Positions 43,135 to 51,548 of a stretch of 64,000 nt of DNA are shown in pieces. Under the pieces are notes generated by a model. That model saw nothing but the letters and a program-made list of their open reading frames with translations, was not told the DNA's origin and ran no database searches. A program made the translations under genes and the position numbers. Source of the DNA: Paenibacillus sp. JDR-2 (GTDB lineage: Bacteria; Bacillota; Bacilli; Paenibacillales; Paenibacillaceae); contig NC_012914.1 in the NCBI RefSeq assembly GCF_000023585.1, positions 6,671,501-6,735,500 on the forward strand, in the 5' to 3' direction. The number at the start of each line of letters is the position of its first letter. Position 1 is the stretch's first letter.

Positions 43135-45474
43135 TTAAGATTGGCATTCCGTCTGTACGTTTGCCCGGTATTGCCCGGGTGTAATCCCCTCGTATTTCTT
43201 GAAGAAACGGATAAATCCGATATCGTTCGAATAACCGACCGCTCCCGCAATATGAGCTACCGTTAGATCGGTCTCGGCGAGCAGGCGTTTTGCCTCCAGC
43301 AGACGGATTTTTGCGATGTATTCTACGATGGTCTGTCCCGTCGCCTTCTTGAAGAAGGATGACAGATAAGGCTGCGTGATTCCAAGCTCGTCCGCTATAA
43401 ATCCAACGCTCAGCATATTCTGGCTGTACCGCTCCCGGATAATCCGGTAGACGGTCTCGAGCATCCGGCTCCCCTGGTCGCTCCGCCCCGTTTTCCAGAG
43501 CTGGCAGACCTGCCGGAAATCCTCCCGCAGCCGCTCGAATGTAGCATGTTGATGGTGGAAGCTATTCGGATATAAGATTAACAGCCGGCTTGTAAGATCT
43601 TGCTCAACCTTCGGCGTGTTTTGAGCAATCCGGAACAAAGTTGATGAAAGATGCATCAGAAAATAAGAGCCAACCGGAGAGTCGCCTTCGTTGCCGGAGA
43701 CATGATCGGCATAAAGGGCATCCAGCAGCTGTATCGTTTTGTCCTCCTCGCCCGACTTGACGTAATTCGTAAGCTGCTGCTCGATATCCAGCGGATAATA
43801 ATAAGCGGGCATCTGGCCGGCGAGCTTAATGCCGCCATTGTCGGCCGCATCTCTCTTGCGGGCATTATCCAGCTGCTTGAGCGCATCCCGGAAGGCCTCC
43901 CCTATGGACTGAATATCGTGAACGGCAAAGCTGGTGCCGATGGCGATTTTCATTCTGAAACGCTCGCCCAGCACCTGTGTCAGTCGTTCGCGGATCGCGG
44001 CGAGTTCTTCGCTCCGGCCTTCTTCGCTTGCTTCTTTGAAGTTGATCAATAGCGCGATGCTTCCTTGATCAAGCTCCGTTGTAAAGCCGATATGTTTTTC
44101 GTTCGCCAGCTCGGTCGCAATATTCGAGAGAACGAAATTAACCAGCATCCATTCCTTGTCATCCTGCTCTCCCGGCAAGACGTTTTTTTCCTCCGTATCG
44201 ACCAGCATCACCGCAAAGTCGCCGGATACGAACCTGACGTTCATGAACTCCAAAGAGTCGGGCCGCAGCTCATGCGGGTCGGCATAACCCTTGATCAGAC
44301 GGTTGAGGAAATGGAGGCGGATGATCGGCGTCTGCTGGGAGAGCCTCGCTCTCAGCTCCGACTCCGTCAGCCTCGCCGACTGAATGGACGAACGGATCGT
44401 CTCGTATTCGATTGGGCCATGCTTTCGGGAAGCCGGCGCGCCGCCGGTTAGAGCGGACACCAGATCCCGGATGGGCCTGGAGTTTCTGGACGCAAGATAC
44501 ACAGATACGACCGCGCCTGAAAACGCTGCCAAAACAAACAATAACAGCGCCCAGTTCCGAACCTTATTGACCTCCTTCAGAAAAACGCCGCGCGGCACCT
44601 CCAGCACGTATTTCCAGTCGTACACTCGGGATGAGGCAAAAGAAATTACCGTATCCTGCCCGGTCATTGCGGACGTCAGCTTCCCTGCATCGCCTCCCAT
44701 ATCGGCATACCGGAACGGCAGACCGCCTTTCAATTCCGCTGTCGAGCTAATCATACGGTTGGAAGAATCGACGATGTAAATCTCACCTTTTCCCGCCTCC
44801 GCCAGCGTTCCCAGCATTTTTCTAAGCTGCTCGCCGTTAATCATGATGAATAAGGTAGCCATACGCTTGGATCGGTCAACCCTCGGAAGGGTCTGCATAT
44901 AAGCGATAATGTCGTTTCTTTCTCCCAATGCACCGGTAACCTGCATCCCCGGGATAAAGGAACGGTAATGGTAGCCGCTCTCGAATTGCTTGATCCACTC
45001 CTGCGCATTCATTCCGTCAAAGCGGCTCACCTTGTCGAACAGGAACTGAGGCGTTGTTTTGACGCCTGGCCCCAGCATCGTGCCGGATTTCGGGAAGTAC
45101 ATGTAAAAGTCGTAAATAAACGGCGACAACAGCTTATACCGTTGCAGGTCCTCCGCCACCTCGATCATGTCATACTGCTCCTGATCGGTCATTTGCGCAG
45201 GCTGATTCACCATCTGATACAGCTTGGGATGGTTCGCGATCTGCTGCTCCAGCTGATCGATCATCTGAAACTGGCCGTCCGCCAGCTCTCTCAGCTGCCC
45301 AAGCATAGCGGAGTTCGTCTGCTCCACGGAATGCTCCACCACTTCGTTAGCCCGCCAATACAGCAAACTGCCAATGATGATTAACAACAGAAGAATAGCC
45401 ATGTAAGACCAGAACAACGCGGACCATGCGCCTTTGAACCTTAGCCATTGATACCGTCCTGCAATCCTTCTCAT
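43135..45474 (-). CDS. Membrane-bound AraC-family regulator with extracellular sensor (YesS-like)
   Basis: 778 residues: a membrane helix (about 16-36), an extracellular Cache-like sensor (about 37-300), a second helix (ALLLFVLAAFSGAVVSVYLA), a cytoplasmic middle region resembling degenerate GGDEF/regulator segments, and a C-terminal double helix-turn-helix (about 680-775: VGFIADELGITQPYLSSFFK, then DLTVAHIAGAVGYSNDIGFI). This architecture is typical of one-component regulators of neighbouring sugar ABC operons in Paenibacillus. It lies just upstream of and in line with the lipoprotein gene. I chose the internal ATG at MRRIAGRYQWLRFKG because the 90 codons before it are low-quality sequence. 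Confidence 0.88.
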   Translation of the reverse strand: MRRIAGRYQWLRFKGAWSALFWSYMAILLLLIIIGSLLYWRANEVVEHSVEQTNSAMLGQLRELADGQFQMIDQLEQQIANHPKLYQMVNQPAQMTDQEQYDMIEVAEDLQRYKLLSPFIYDFYMYFPKSGTMLGPGVKTTPQFLFDKVSRFDGMNAQEWIKQFESGYHYRSFIPGMQVTGALGERNDIIAYMQTLPRVDRSKRMATLFIMINGEQLRKMLGTLAEAGKGEIYIVDSSNRMISSTAELKGGLPFRYADMGGDAGKLTSAMTGQDTVISFASSRVYDWKYVLEVPRGVFLKEVNKVRNWALLLFVLAAFSGAVVSVYLASRNSRPIRDLVSALTGGAPASRKHGPIEYETIRSSIQSARLTESELRARLSQQTPIIRLHFLNRLIKGYADPHELRPDSLEFMNVRFVSGDFAVMLVDTEEKNVLPGEQDDKEWMLVNFVLSNIATELANEKHIGFTTELDQGSIALLINFKEASEEGRSEELAAIRERLTQVLGERFRMKIAIGTSFAVHDIQSIGEAFRDALKQLDNARKRDAADNGGIKLAGQMPAYYYPLDIEQQLTNYVKSGEEDKTIQLLDALYADHVSGNEGDSPVGSYFLMHLSSTLFRIAQNTPKVEQDLTSRLLILYPNSFHHQHATFERLREDFRQVCQLWKTGRSDQGSRMLETVYRIIRERYSQNMLSVGFIADELGITQPYLSSFFKKATGQTIVEYIAKIRLLEAKRLLAETDLTVAHIAGAVGYSNDIGFIRFFKKYEGITPGQYRANVQTECQS

Positions 45475-45621
45475 ACCGTTTCCCTGCTTTCCTTCACAGT
45501 TGGGACTAGTTGAACCTCTGGTTTGTGTAACCTTCAGTATACCAATAATGGACAAGCCGGGACTTATCGGTTCATTTGATCGGTTATCCGTTTGTAAGAT
45601 TCGGGCCGTCTTCACGCAAAC

Positions 45622-45650
45622 AGGCGTACAACAATCGCTGTTGTACGCCT
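45622..45650 (-). terminator. Stem-loop after the oxidoreductase gene
   Basis: Perfect 12-bp inverted repeat AGGCGTACAACA with TGTTGTACGCCT and a five-base loop. Only TGTTTG follows on the minus strand, so termination is probable rather than certain. Confidence 0.55.
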
Positions 45651-45697
45651 GACGCGGTATAGAGCTTATTTCGTTATTGCTGCCTCGGCTGCAGCCA

Positions 45698-46858
45698 TCA
45701 GGAGCCGAAGCTGCCGTCCATCGAGAACATAACCGGAGCGGCATTCTTGCGCTTCGAGGCTCCTATCCGTTTGTTCAGCTCCTCCAAATAGATCTCCTCA
45801 TCCACCGGAAGCGCGACGGTCTCGCCAAGCCAGCTGGACAGATGCATCGCATTGGACAATCCGAGGCTATGAATGCCTTCTTCTCCTCCTGCGATAAGCG
45901 GCTCCCCGTGAAGCACGGCCCTTGCAAAGGACTTAATGACCCCTAGATGCTGGCTGTTATCTCCCTCAACCGGCACGACGGATACCGTTACTTCCGGCCT
46001 TGAGAACCCGTCCTTTGTCTCGAAGCAAAATTCCCGCTCGTTCTGGCTAAGCTTATGCAGCGTTAAAGTATCGTTCTCGCATACCAGCTTGCCCATCTCC
46101 AGCGTAATTTCCAGCCGGTTCGTTCCCGGCAGATCGGCGGTTGTCGTAACGAATACGCCCGTTGCGCCGTTTGCGAATTCCATATACGCCGTTACATCGT
46201 CCTCGACTTCAATATGATGCCATTTCCCTTCATGACAGAAGGCCCGCACCTTCTCCGGCATACCGCAGATCCACTGGAGCAGATCGATATTGTGGGGACA
46301 TTGATTAATAAGCACACCGCCGCCTTCGCCTGCCCAAGTTGCGCGCCAGCTGCCGGAATCATAATAAGCCTGCGATCTGTACCAATCCGTAATAATCCAG
46401 TTCACCCGTTTAATCGCCCCAAGCTCTCCGCCGTTCACCAGCTCATGCATTTTCCGGTACATCGGATTGGTTCGCTGATTGAACATCATCCCGAACACCA
46501 AGCCGCTTTCCTGTGCTTGTTCGTTCATTTCGCGGACTTGCTTCGTATATACGCCTGCCGGCTTCTCGCATAATACGTGCAGCCCTTTTCGGAAAGCCGT
46601 AATCGCAAGCCGTGGATGATCGTAATGCGGCGTAGCGATAATTACCGCATCGCATAACCCGCTGTCCATCAATTCCTCGGCGCTCGCGAATCCCTCAACC
46701 GATTCCGGCAAAAACGACCTGCAAGCCTCAAGCCGCTTGCCGTCCATCTCGGATACCGCCGTCAGCTCTACCTCGGGAACGGCCCCCTTGCTTAGCTTCT
46801 TGGCATGATCCGAGCCCATATTTCCCATGCCGATAATCCCCATGCGCAGCTTTGTCAT
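45698..46858 (-). CDS. Gfo/Idh/MocA family oxidoreductase
   Basis: NAD(P)-dependent sugar dehydrogenase. 386 residues with the dinucleotide-binding motif GIIGMGNMGSDHAKKL at residues 8-23, the family EKPAGV motif near 97 and a C-terminal substrate domain with WAGEGGGVLINQCPHNIDLL near 172, where His and nearby Lys/Asp form the active site. It follows the isomerase gene by 17 bp with GGAGG before ATG, forming a two-gene catabolic operon. Confidence 0.92.
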   Translation of the reverse strand: MTKLRMGIIGMGNMGSDHAKKLSKGAVPEVELTAVSEMDGKRLEACRSFLPESVEGFASAEELMDSGLCDAVIIATPHYDHPRLAITAFRKGLHVLCEKPAGVYTKQVREMNEQAQESGLVFGMMFNQRTNPMYRKMHELVNGGELGAIKRVNWIITDWYRSQAYYDSGSWRATWAGEGGGVLINQCPHNIDLLQWICGMPEKVRAFCHEGKWHHIEVEDDVTAYMEFANGATGVFVTTTADLPGTNRLEITLEMGKLVCENDTLTLHKLSQNEREFCFETKDGFSRPEVTVSVVPVEGDNSQHLGVIKSFARAVLHGEPLIAGGEEGIHSLGLSNAMHLSSWLGETVALPVDEEIYLEELNKRIGASKRKNAAPVMFSMDGSFGS

Positions 46859-46875
46859 AATCCTTCTCCTGCCTC

Positions 46876-47640
46876 CTAGCGGTAGCCGAGCGCGGCCAAA
46901 TTGTTATAGCTGGTTTGCAGACATTCAAACGGACTGGTCTGGCATACGTCCTGCTCCACAAGAAGGTACTTGGCGTTCGTCTGTTCGAGAGCCTTCAGAA
47001 TGGCCGGGAAATTCATATTCCCTTCCCCTACCGGTGCCATCAGCTGCTCCGTGCCGCGAACCGCCATATCCTTCAGATGAACGCAATGGAGACGGTCCTT
47101 CAGCTTTCCGATCCATTCGCATACGTCCGCGCCTGCCGCCTGCACCCAATACGTATCCAGCGTAATGCCCATCTCTTCCGGAGAGAAATCCTCAATTAAT
47201 CGTTCCATCAGCCGTTTGCCGTTCCACTTCTTGAATTTCTCGAACTCGAAGTGGTGGTTATGGTACATAAACAGCTTGCCAGCCTTGGCGATTTTGCCAA
47301 CAGCCTCCCGAAAGTCCTCCGCAAAATAGCCATACCAGTCCGGCTCGCGGTATTTATCCGGCATGCCGCCGATTCCGATATAGTTACAGCCCAGGATGTC
47401 ATGCTCTTCGATCACTTTTTCCGTTTCGTTCAGGATCCGGTCCGCATTGGTATGCGTGAGCGCGATCTGAAGAGAAAGCTCGTCGCAAATTTTCTTCAAG
47501 ACTTCGGGACGGATATTTCCTATCGCGGAAATCTGAACCGATTTGTAACCCATTTCTGCAATCTTTTGCAAGGTTCGACGAATATCCTTTTCCGTCTGGA
47601 GAAAAGATCTAACCGTGTACAGCTGTGCTCCTAGAATCAT
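46876..47640 (-). CDS. Sugar phosphate isomerase/epimerase, TIM-barrel (AP endonuclease family 2)
   Basis: 254 residues of the IolE/YcjR-like xylose-isomerase-type barrel. Likely metal ligands are the histidines of YHNHHFEFEKF near residue 122, Asp in ITLDTYWVQ near 160, His in HCVHLKDMAV near 188 and Glu in LVEQDVCQ near 232. Together with the adjacent dehydrogenase it probably oxidises and isomerises a sugar brought in by the neighbouring importer. It is transcribed divergently from the AraC gene. Confidence 0.85.
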   Translation of the reverse strand: MILGAQLYTVRSFLQTEKDIRRTLQKIAEMGYKSVQISAIGNIRPEVLKKICDELSLQIALTHTNADRILNETEKVIEEHDILGCNYIGIGGMPDKYREPDWYGYFAEDFREAVGKIAKAGKLFMYHNHHFEFEKFKKWNGKRLMERLIEDFSPEEMGITLDTYWVQAAGADVCEWIGKLKDRLHCVHLKDMAVRGTEQLMAPVGEGNMNFPAILKALEQTNAKYLLVEQDVCQTSPFECLQTSYNNLAALGYR

Positions 47641-47716
47641 CGCAAATGGCTCCTCCTCAAGGTAAATCCCGTTATCCCTTACATCTCTTAATTATAGTCT
47701 CCGGGAGGTACAGAGC

Positions 47717-47747
47717 CATTGCGAATGGGGACGATCACATTGCAAAT
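47717..47747. promoter_or_regulatory. Paired direct repeats, candidate AraC operator
   Basis: CATTGCGAAT (47717-47726) and CATTGCAAAT (47738-47747) are spaced exactly 21 bp, two helical turns, the usual geometry of AraC-family half-sites. They lie between the divergent isomerase and AraC genes. A third near-match, CATCGCAAAT, lies at 47638-47647 over the isomerase start. Confidence 0.55.
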
Positions 47748-47768
47748 ATAGCGGTCTTCCTCTAGACT
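47740..47768 (+). promoter_or_regulatory. Candidate promoter of the divergent AraC gene
   Basis: TTGCAA, a 17-bp spacer and TAGACT. The -35 overlaps the second operator repeat, which would allow autoregulation. Confidence 0.45.
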
Positions 47769-47798
47769 AAAGCTACATTAGCCCGAGGAGGAGATTCC

Positions 47799-48617
47799 GT
47801 GAAGCTCGTCGATATCCGAACGGATTCCTTAATCCTTCACCATGCGGTCGACCGGGAGAAAACAAATGACTACGCGCTTCATTGCCATAATTTCTACGAG
47901 GTGTTTTATTTTATAGGCGGGAAAGTCAGCTATCTGGTGGAAGGGCAACGGTACGTACTGGAGCCGCATAGTCTGCTCCTCATTGCCCCCCATGTGTTTC
48001 ATGGGGTAAAAATCGAAAGCGACATCCCTTATGAGCGGATATCGCTTCATTTTGTTCCCGGCATTCTGCCTCCCGAGAATCAGACCGTCCTGCTGTCTGC
48101 CTTTCACAACTTTCGGAACGCGGAAGGGATTTATTATACGAACGATGAGAAAATCTTTTCCTTCTTTGAGCAGCTGATCGAGGCCTGGCAGGCCGACGAA
48201 TCGATCCGGGACATGCTGCTTCGGATCCGGCTGGAAGCGCTGCTGTCGCAAATTCTTATGATGAGCCATATCCAAAAAAGCGTTTTGCGGGATTTCGCTA
48301 CCGCCAAATCGATTGCTCCCATCCTTGCGTTTTTAAACGACCGGATTACCGAGACCGTTACGCTGGACGAGCTTTCCGCCACGTTTTTCATAAGCAAGCA
48401 CCACTTGAACAAAATCTTCCGCAAAGCGACGGGAACAACCGTTGGCAATTACCTGATACACAAACGCGTCGTGATGGCTCAGAACCTGATCCAGCAGGGC
48501 CACACCGCAAGCTCGGCCGCCGCGGACGCGGGCTTCCGCGATTATTCCGCCTTTTTCCGCGCGTACAAAAAAGTGCTTGGTCGTGCGCCTTCCTCCAGAG
48601 GTACTTTGCTGCACTGA
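47799..48617 (+). CDS. AraC-family transcriptional regulator with cupin sensor domain
   Basis: 272 residues from a GTG start with GAGGAGGAG seven bases upstream. The N-terminal cupin (about 10-100) has HCHNFYEVFYFIGGKVSYLV. The C-terminal double helix-turn-helix (about 175-268) reads TLDELSATFFISKHHLNKIF and then HTASSAAADAGFRDYSAFFR. It is divergent from the isomerase-dehydrogenase operon and probably activates it in response to the sugar. Confidence 0.9.
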   Translation: MKLVDIRTDSLILHHAVDREKTNDYALHCHNFYEVFYFIGGKVSYLVEGQRYVLEPHSLLLIAPHVFHGVKIESDIPYERISLHFVPGILPPENQTVLLSAFHNFRNAEGIYYTNDEKIFSFFEQLIEAWQADESIRDMLLRIRLEALLSQILMMSHIQKSVLRDFATAKSIAPILAFLNDRITETVTLDELSATFFISKHHLNKIFRKATGTTVGNYLIHKRVVMAQNLIQQGHTASSAAADAGFRDYSAFFRAYKKVLGRAPSSRGTLLH

Positions 48618-48660
48618 AAAAAGCCAAGAACCCGCGTTATACGCAGGTCCCTGGCTTTTC
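48616..48660. terminator. Bidirectional terminator between araC-like gene and trxA
   Basis: AAAAGCCA and TGGCTTTT close a stem with an inner CGCG/CGC pairing. T-runs are present on both strands. Confidence 0.75.
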
Positions 48661-48678
48661 ATACTTTACAGCCAAATC

Positions 48679-48990
48679 TTACAGTTGGCCGGAGATTTTT
48701 GCTTTCAGAGCGTCTTTGCTTTGTACGCCGACCATTTTGTCAACGGGTTGACCGTCTTTGAACAGGATCAGTGTAGGGATGCTCATTACGCCGAATTGGG
48801 AAGCCAGTTCAGGCTCTTCGTCAACGTTGATTTTCGCGATTGTAGCTTGGCCTTCCAGTTCAGTTGCGAGCTCTTCTACGATAGGGAGCTGCATTTTGCA
48901 AGGTCCGCACCAAGGTGCCCAGAAGTCTACCAGAGAAACGCCGTTTTCCACGCTAGTTGCAAAGTTATCTTTTGTCAATGCTACTGCCAT
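48679..48990 (-). CDS. trxA: Thioredoxin
   Basis: Protein disulfide reductase. 103 residues starting MAVALTKDNF, with the active site WCGPC at about residues 27-31, the cis-proline in SIPTLILF near 75 and buried Asp in LVDFWAP. The ATG is ten bases after GGAGAGG; a TTG two codons upstream is possible. It lies 64 bp downstream of the Rrf2 regulator on the same strand and may be cotranscribed. Confidence 0.97.
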   Translation of the reverse strand: MAVALTKDNFATSVENGVSLVDFWAPWCGPCKMQLPIVEELATELEGQATIAKINVDEEPELASQFGVMSIPTLILFKDGQPVDKMVGVQSKDALKAKISGQL

Positions 48991-49054
48991 TGTCAATCAT
49001 CCTCTCCAAAATAATATGATAAGGGAATTCCGCCACGTACCGTTTTATTGTAAC

Positions 49055-49480
49055 CTAATCGCAACCACAAGCGTGAATTTGCTTCAGTACATCGGAAATC
49101 GTGATGCCGCTGAAGTAGCCTTCCAGCTGCTTCTCGGCCGTACAGAAGATCCCGAACATCACTTGGTTCATATTCGAGCCAACGACGCAATCCATACCCG
49201 GATCACCCGAGCACCAGCTCGGAATAAAAGAGCCCTGCGCCATGACGCGGTATACATCGCCAAGCGTAACGACATCTGGATCAATTGTAAGCCTGTAGCC
49301 GCCTCCCGCGCCTTCTCTTGTATCGACAAAGCCGCTTTTGCGCAATCCGCTCATTACTTTGCGGACGCGCGCGGAGTGCGTGCCTACGTTGTCGGCGATC
49401 ATCTCACTGCTTGCCATCCGCTCGGGCAGATAGGCTAAATAAACGAGACTGTGTACGGCAATCGTAAATTCGCTGTTCAA
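49055..49480 (-). CDS. Rrf2-family transcriptional regulator
   Basis: 141 residues from a TTG start nine bases after AGGGAGG. The winged helix-turn-helix is EFTIAVHSLVYLAYLPE, then ADNVGTHSARVRKVMSGLRK, with the wing GAGGGYRLTIDP. Cysteines occur in SWCSGDPGMDCVVG near 92-99, at CTAEK near 115 and in the C-terminal HACGCD. Rrf2 proteins such as NsrR, IscR and CymR sense redox, iron-sulfur or cysteine status; the thioredoxin neighbour favours redox. The promoter carries a palindrome suited to autoregulation. Confidence 0.88.
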   Translation of the reverse strand: MNSEFTIAVHSLVYLAYLPERMASSEMIADNVGTHSARVRKVMSGLRKSGFVDTREGAGGGYRLTIDPDVVTLGDVYRVMAQGSFIPSWCSGDPGMDCVVGSNMNQVMFGIFCTAEKQLEGYFSGITISDVLKQIHACGCD

Positions 49481-49503
49481 TGTGAACGGCCTCCCTGTTT
49501 AGT

Positions 49504-49538
49504 ACTGTAATAATATCAATTACAGTTAACAATGTCAA
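49504..49538 (-). promoter_or_regulatory. Promoter and operator of the Rrf2 gene
   Basis: TTGACA (49533-49538), a 17-bp spacer and TATTAT (49510-49515) on the minus strand. The inverted repeat ACTGTAAT-N7-ATTACAGT (49504-49526) covers the -10 and spacer, as expected for a repressor site. Confidence 0.8.
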
Positions 49539-49612
49539 TAGCAAGGCCGCCCGATTTCCGCCACAGTCATAGGGTGCGACGGCGGCACCCCCCTTATTCG
49601 CAATGCTTAATG

Positions 49613-50445
49613 TTAGAAATTGAAATTCATGGGGTCGGATCCATAGCGGCGGCCGACATTCAAGCCGTTGATCTTCTCCACCTCTTCAGCGGTTAGTTCA
49701 AAATCGAAAATGTCCGCGTTCTCGATAATCCGGCTCTTCGTAACAGACTTCGGAATAGTGACGACGCCGCATAGCAAATCCCAGCGCAAAATAACTTGCG
49801 CGGCCGATTTGCCATGGGCTTGTCCGATCTCCTGCAGAAGCGGTACATCGAGATTACCCTGAAGCAGCGGACTCCATGCCTCAAGCTGAATGCCGCGCTC
49901 CTTGCAATAGCTTTGCAGATCAGGCTGAGTCAGGTATGGCTGGAATTCCACCTGATTCACCGCAGGCACTACTCGCAGCTGCCAAGCAGATCGTTCAGAT
50001 GAGGAATCAGGAAGTTGCTGACGCCAATTGCCCGCACATGCCCTTCCTTGTACAGCTTCTCCAAAGCACGATAAGTATCCTTGTATTTACCGGCCACCGG
50101 CCAGTGAACCAGATACAAATCGATAACTTCCAGCTTCAGCTTGCGGCGGCTTTCCTCGAAAGCCTTCAGCGTGCTCTCAAAGCCCTGGTTGCTGTTCCAT
50201 ACCTTTGTCGTAACAAACAGCTCCTCGCGCTTCAGGCCGCTTGCGGCAATCGCGTTGCCCACGCCTTCCTCGTTACCATAGATCGCCGCTGTATCGATGC
50301 TGCGGTAACCTGCCTCCAGGGCATCCGCAACCGCTTGCTCCACCTGGACGCCTTCCTTTGTTTTGAATACGCCAAAGCCAAGCCAAGGCATCTGAATTCC
50401 GTTGTTCAATTCCGTGGTTTGCGTAATGGATGTAAATTTGCTCAC
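49613..50445 (-). pseudogene. Aldo/keto reductase interrupted by a frameshift
   Basis: The two halves together make one NADPH-dependent AKR of about 276 residues. The N-terminal half (50445-49969) has GFGVFKTKEG, catalytic DTAAIYGNEEGVG, KVWNSNQG and LYLVHWPVAGKYKDT, and ends with NDLLGSCE at a TAG. The C-terminal half, in another frame, resumes VPAVNQVEFQPYLTQ and carries IPKSVTKSRIIEN. Around position 49970 the frames meet as GAG-TA-GTG; one missing base would restore E-V-V-P-A-V-N-Q. Either a recent one-base deletion or a sequencing error. Confidence 0.88.
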
Positions 50446-50638
50446 AACTCTTCTCCTCCCTCATTCTAAAAATGCTGCTTCTCAGCTACCCTATTTTACC
50501 ACCGTTCTTCCCCTATGAACAATTAAGCCGCTATCGAATAATTAGCGGGATAATCCCAACAAACCTGTCATGATGGTCGGAGAGGCGAATACATATGTAC
50601 GGAATGGCGAATCAGCAGGCGAAGGAGGTGTGTTAGGG

Positions 50639-50848
50639 ATGGTGCTGTGGTGGAACCGATGGACTGCCTTCCGGACTGAGGCCGGATCCCGGGCGGATGA
50701 AATCGACAGGCTGTATGCGTATTTCAAAACAAACGGATTAAAATCAAAGGTAACCCTGGATGGCTCCTTAAAACGGCTTCATGTACGCAGCAACGATGAA
50801 GCACGCGCCAAGGAGCTTGCGGCTTCATTCGATGCCGAGCATTCCTGA
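50639..50848 (+). CDS. Small conserved-looking protein, 69 residues, unknown
   Basis: ATG eight bases after AAGGAGGTG. The product begins MVLWWNRWTAFRTEAGSRAD and continues with an alternating beta/alpha pattern (KSKVTLDGSLKRLHVRSNDE, ARAKELAASFDAEH), like a small nucleotide-independent alpha/beta fold. An upstream in-frame ATG without a ribosome binding site is rejected. It is followed by a strong structured terminator. I recognise no family. Confidence 0.65.
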   Translation: MVLWWNRWTAFRTEAGSRADEIDRLYAYFKTNGLKSKVTLDGSLKRLHVRSNDEARAKELAASFDAEHS

Positions 50849-50886
50849 TAAGCTTTTGATTCAGCCGTAATCCGCTGTTTCATGTT

Positions 50887-50964
50887 GGCGGCGCCTGTGC
50901 CGGTGGCAGCCTCAGTCCTAGCGTGACTGAGAGCTTCCTCTGCCTGGGTGCCGTCATTTTTTAT
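50887..50964 (+). terminator. Long branched-looking stem ending in a T-run; terminator or structured RNA
   Basis: Nested pairings: GGCGGCGCC (50887-50895) with GGTGCCGTC (50947-50955, two G-U pairs), GGCAG (50905-50909) with CTGCC (50940-50944), and CTCAGTC (50911-50917) with GACTGAG (50925-50931). T6 follows. It ends the 69-residue gene, but internal loops of 8-9 bases make it more elaborate than usual. It matches no riboswitch consensus I know. Confidence 0.7.
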
Positions 50965-50977
50965 CCTTTTCCAGGCC

Positions 50978-51005
50978 TTGATCTTCGGGGGGAAGTGTGT
51001 ATAAT
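50978..51005 (+). promoter_or_regulatory. Promoter of the guanidine-I riboswitch operon
   Basis: TTGATC, a 16-bp spacer and a perfect TATAAT lie just ahead of the riboswitch aptamer. Confidence 0.75.
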
Positions 51006-51011
51006 ACAGGT

Positions 51012-51112
51012 TAGTGGTTTTCTAGGGTTCCGCTAAGCGAGATGCTTAGGTCTGGTCCGAGGGAAAACTCACAGCAATAGCTGTGATCACGGAAGGATAA
51101 AAACCTGGGAGT
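51012..51112 (+). ncRNA. Guanidine-I riboswitch (ykkC-yxkD motif)
   Basis: The conserved order of the class is present: CTAGGGTTCCG, a variable hairpin (CTAAGCGAGATGCTTAG), GGTCTGGTCCGAGGGAAAA, a second hairpin (CACAGCAATAGCTGTG), then ATCACGGAAGGATAAAAACC and TGGGAG. An intrinsic terminator starts inside its 3-prime end, so guanidine binding should permit transcription. It controls the paired SMR exporter genes just downstream, a known target of this class. Confidence 0.95.
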
Positions 51113-51150
51113 CGCCTGCGCCAGCAGTGTCTCCCAGGTTTTATTTTTGT
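51102..51150 (+). terminator. Expression-platform terminator of the guanidine-I riboswitch
   Basis: AACCTGGGAG pairs perfectly with CTCCCAGGTT and is followed by TTATTTTTGT. Confidence 0.92.
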
Positions 51151-51191
51151 CTTTTTAAATATTACATCACGTGTAAGGGGGAAGATTTTTC

Positions 51192-51548
51192 ATGAAAAAG
51201 CAATGGTTGCAAGTTTATATCGCTGCCGTATTTGAAGTCATGTGGGTAACCGGGCTCAAGCATGCGGACCATGCATGGAGCTGGGCGGTCACGTTTATTG
51301 CGATTCTGGTCAGCTTCGCTCTGCTCATCAAAGCAAGCGGCGAGCTTCCTGTCGGCACGGTATACGCCGTCTTTGTAGGCCTGGGCACAACCGGCACCGT
51401 GATTTCGGAATCGGTCTTTTTCGGGCATCCGCTTCATGCGGCTAAATTATTGTTTATCGCCATTCTTTTGATTGGCATTATCGGTCTCAAGCTTATTACA
51501 CCGGAGCACGCAAATGCGGGCGACAAGAAAGGAGTATCCTCCAAATGA
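51192..51548 (+). CDS. SMR-family guanidinium exporter subunit (YkkC-like)
   Basis: Four-helix proton-coupled exporter subunit, 118 residues. The essential membrane glutamate is at residue 15 in YIAAVFEVMWVTGLKHAD, and GTVYAVFVGLGTTGTVISE forms the third helix. It has a longer C-terminal tail (PEHANAGDKKGVSSK) than single-gene homologues. AAGGGGGAAG precedes the ATG. It overlaps the second subunit gene by four bases, so a heterodimer is likely, as for YkkCD. Confidence 0.92.
   Translation: MKKQWLQVYIAAVFEVMWVTGLKHADHAWSWAVTFIAILVSFALLIKASGELPVGTVYAVFVGLGTTGTVISESVFFGHPLHAAKLLFIAILLIGIIGLKLITPEHANAGDKKGVSSK

Noticed and set aside
43135..45744. Longer AraC regulator starting 90 codons upstream
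   Set aside because: The upstream sequence is Cys/Arg/Pro-rich with no ribosome binding site, and the membrane helix expected at the N-terminus begins right after the internal ATG.
49613..49969. Separate small protein starting VPAVNQVEFQPY
   Set aside because: It is the C-terminal half of the frameshifted aldo/keto reductase, not an independent gene.
50865..50970. Possible SRP RNA, TPP riboswitch or mini-ykkC element
   Set aside because: It contains CTGAGA-like and CAGTCCTAGC words but lacks the TPP pyrophosphate-binding helix, the SRP domain IV loop and the mini-ykkC ACGR loops.
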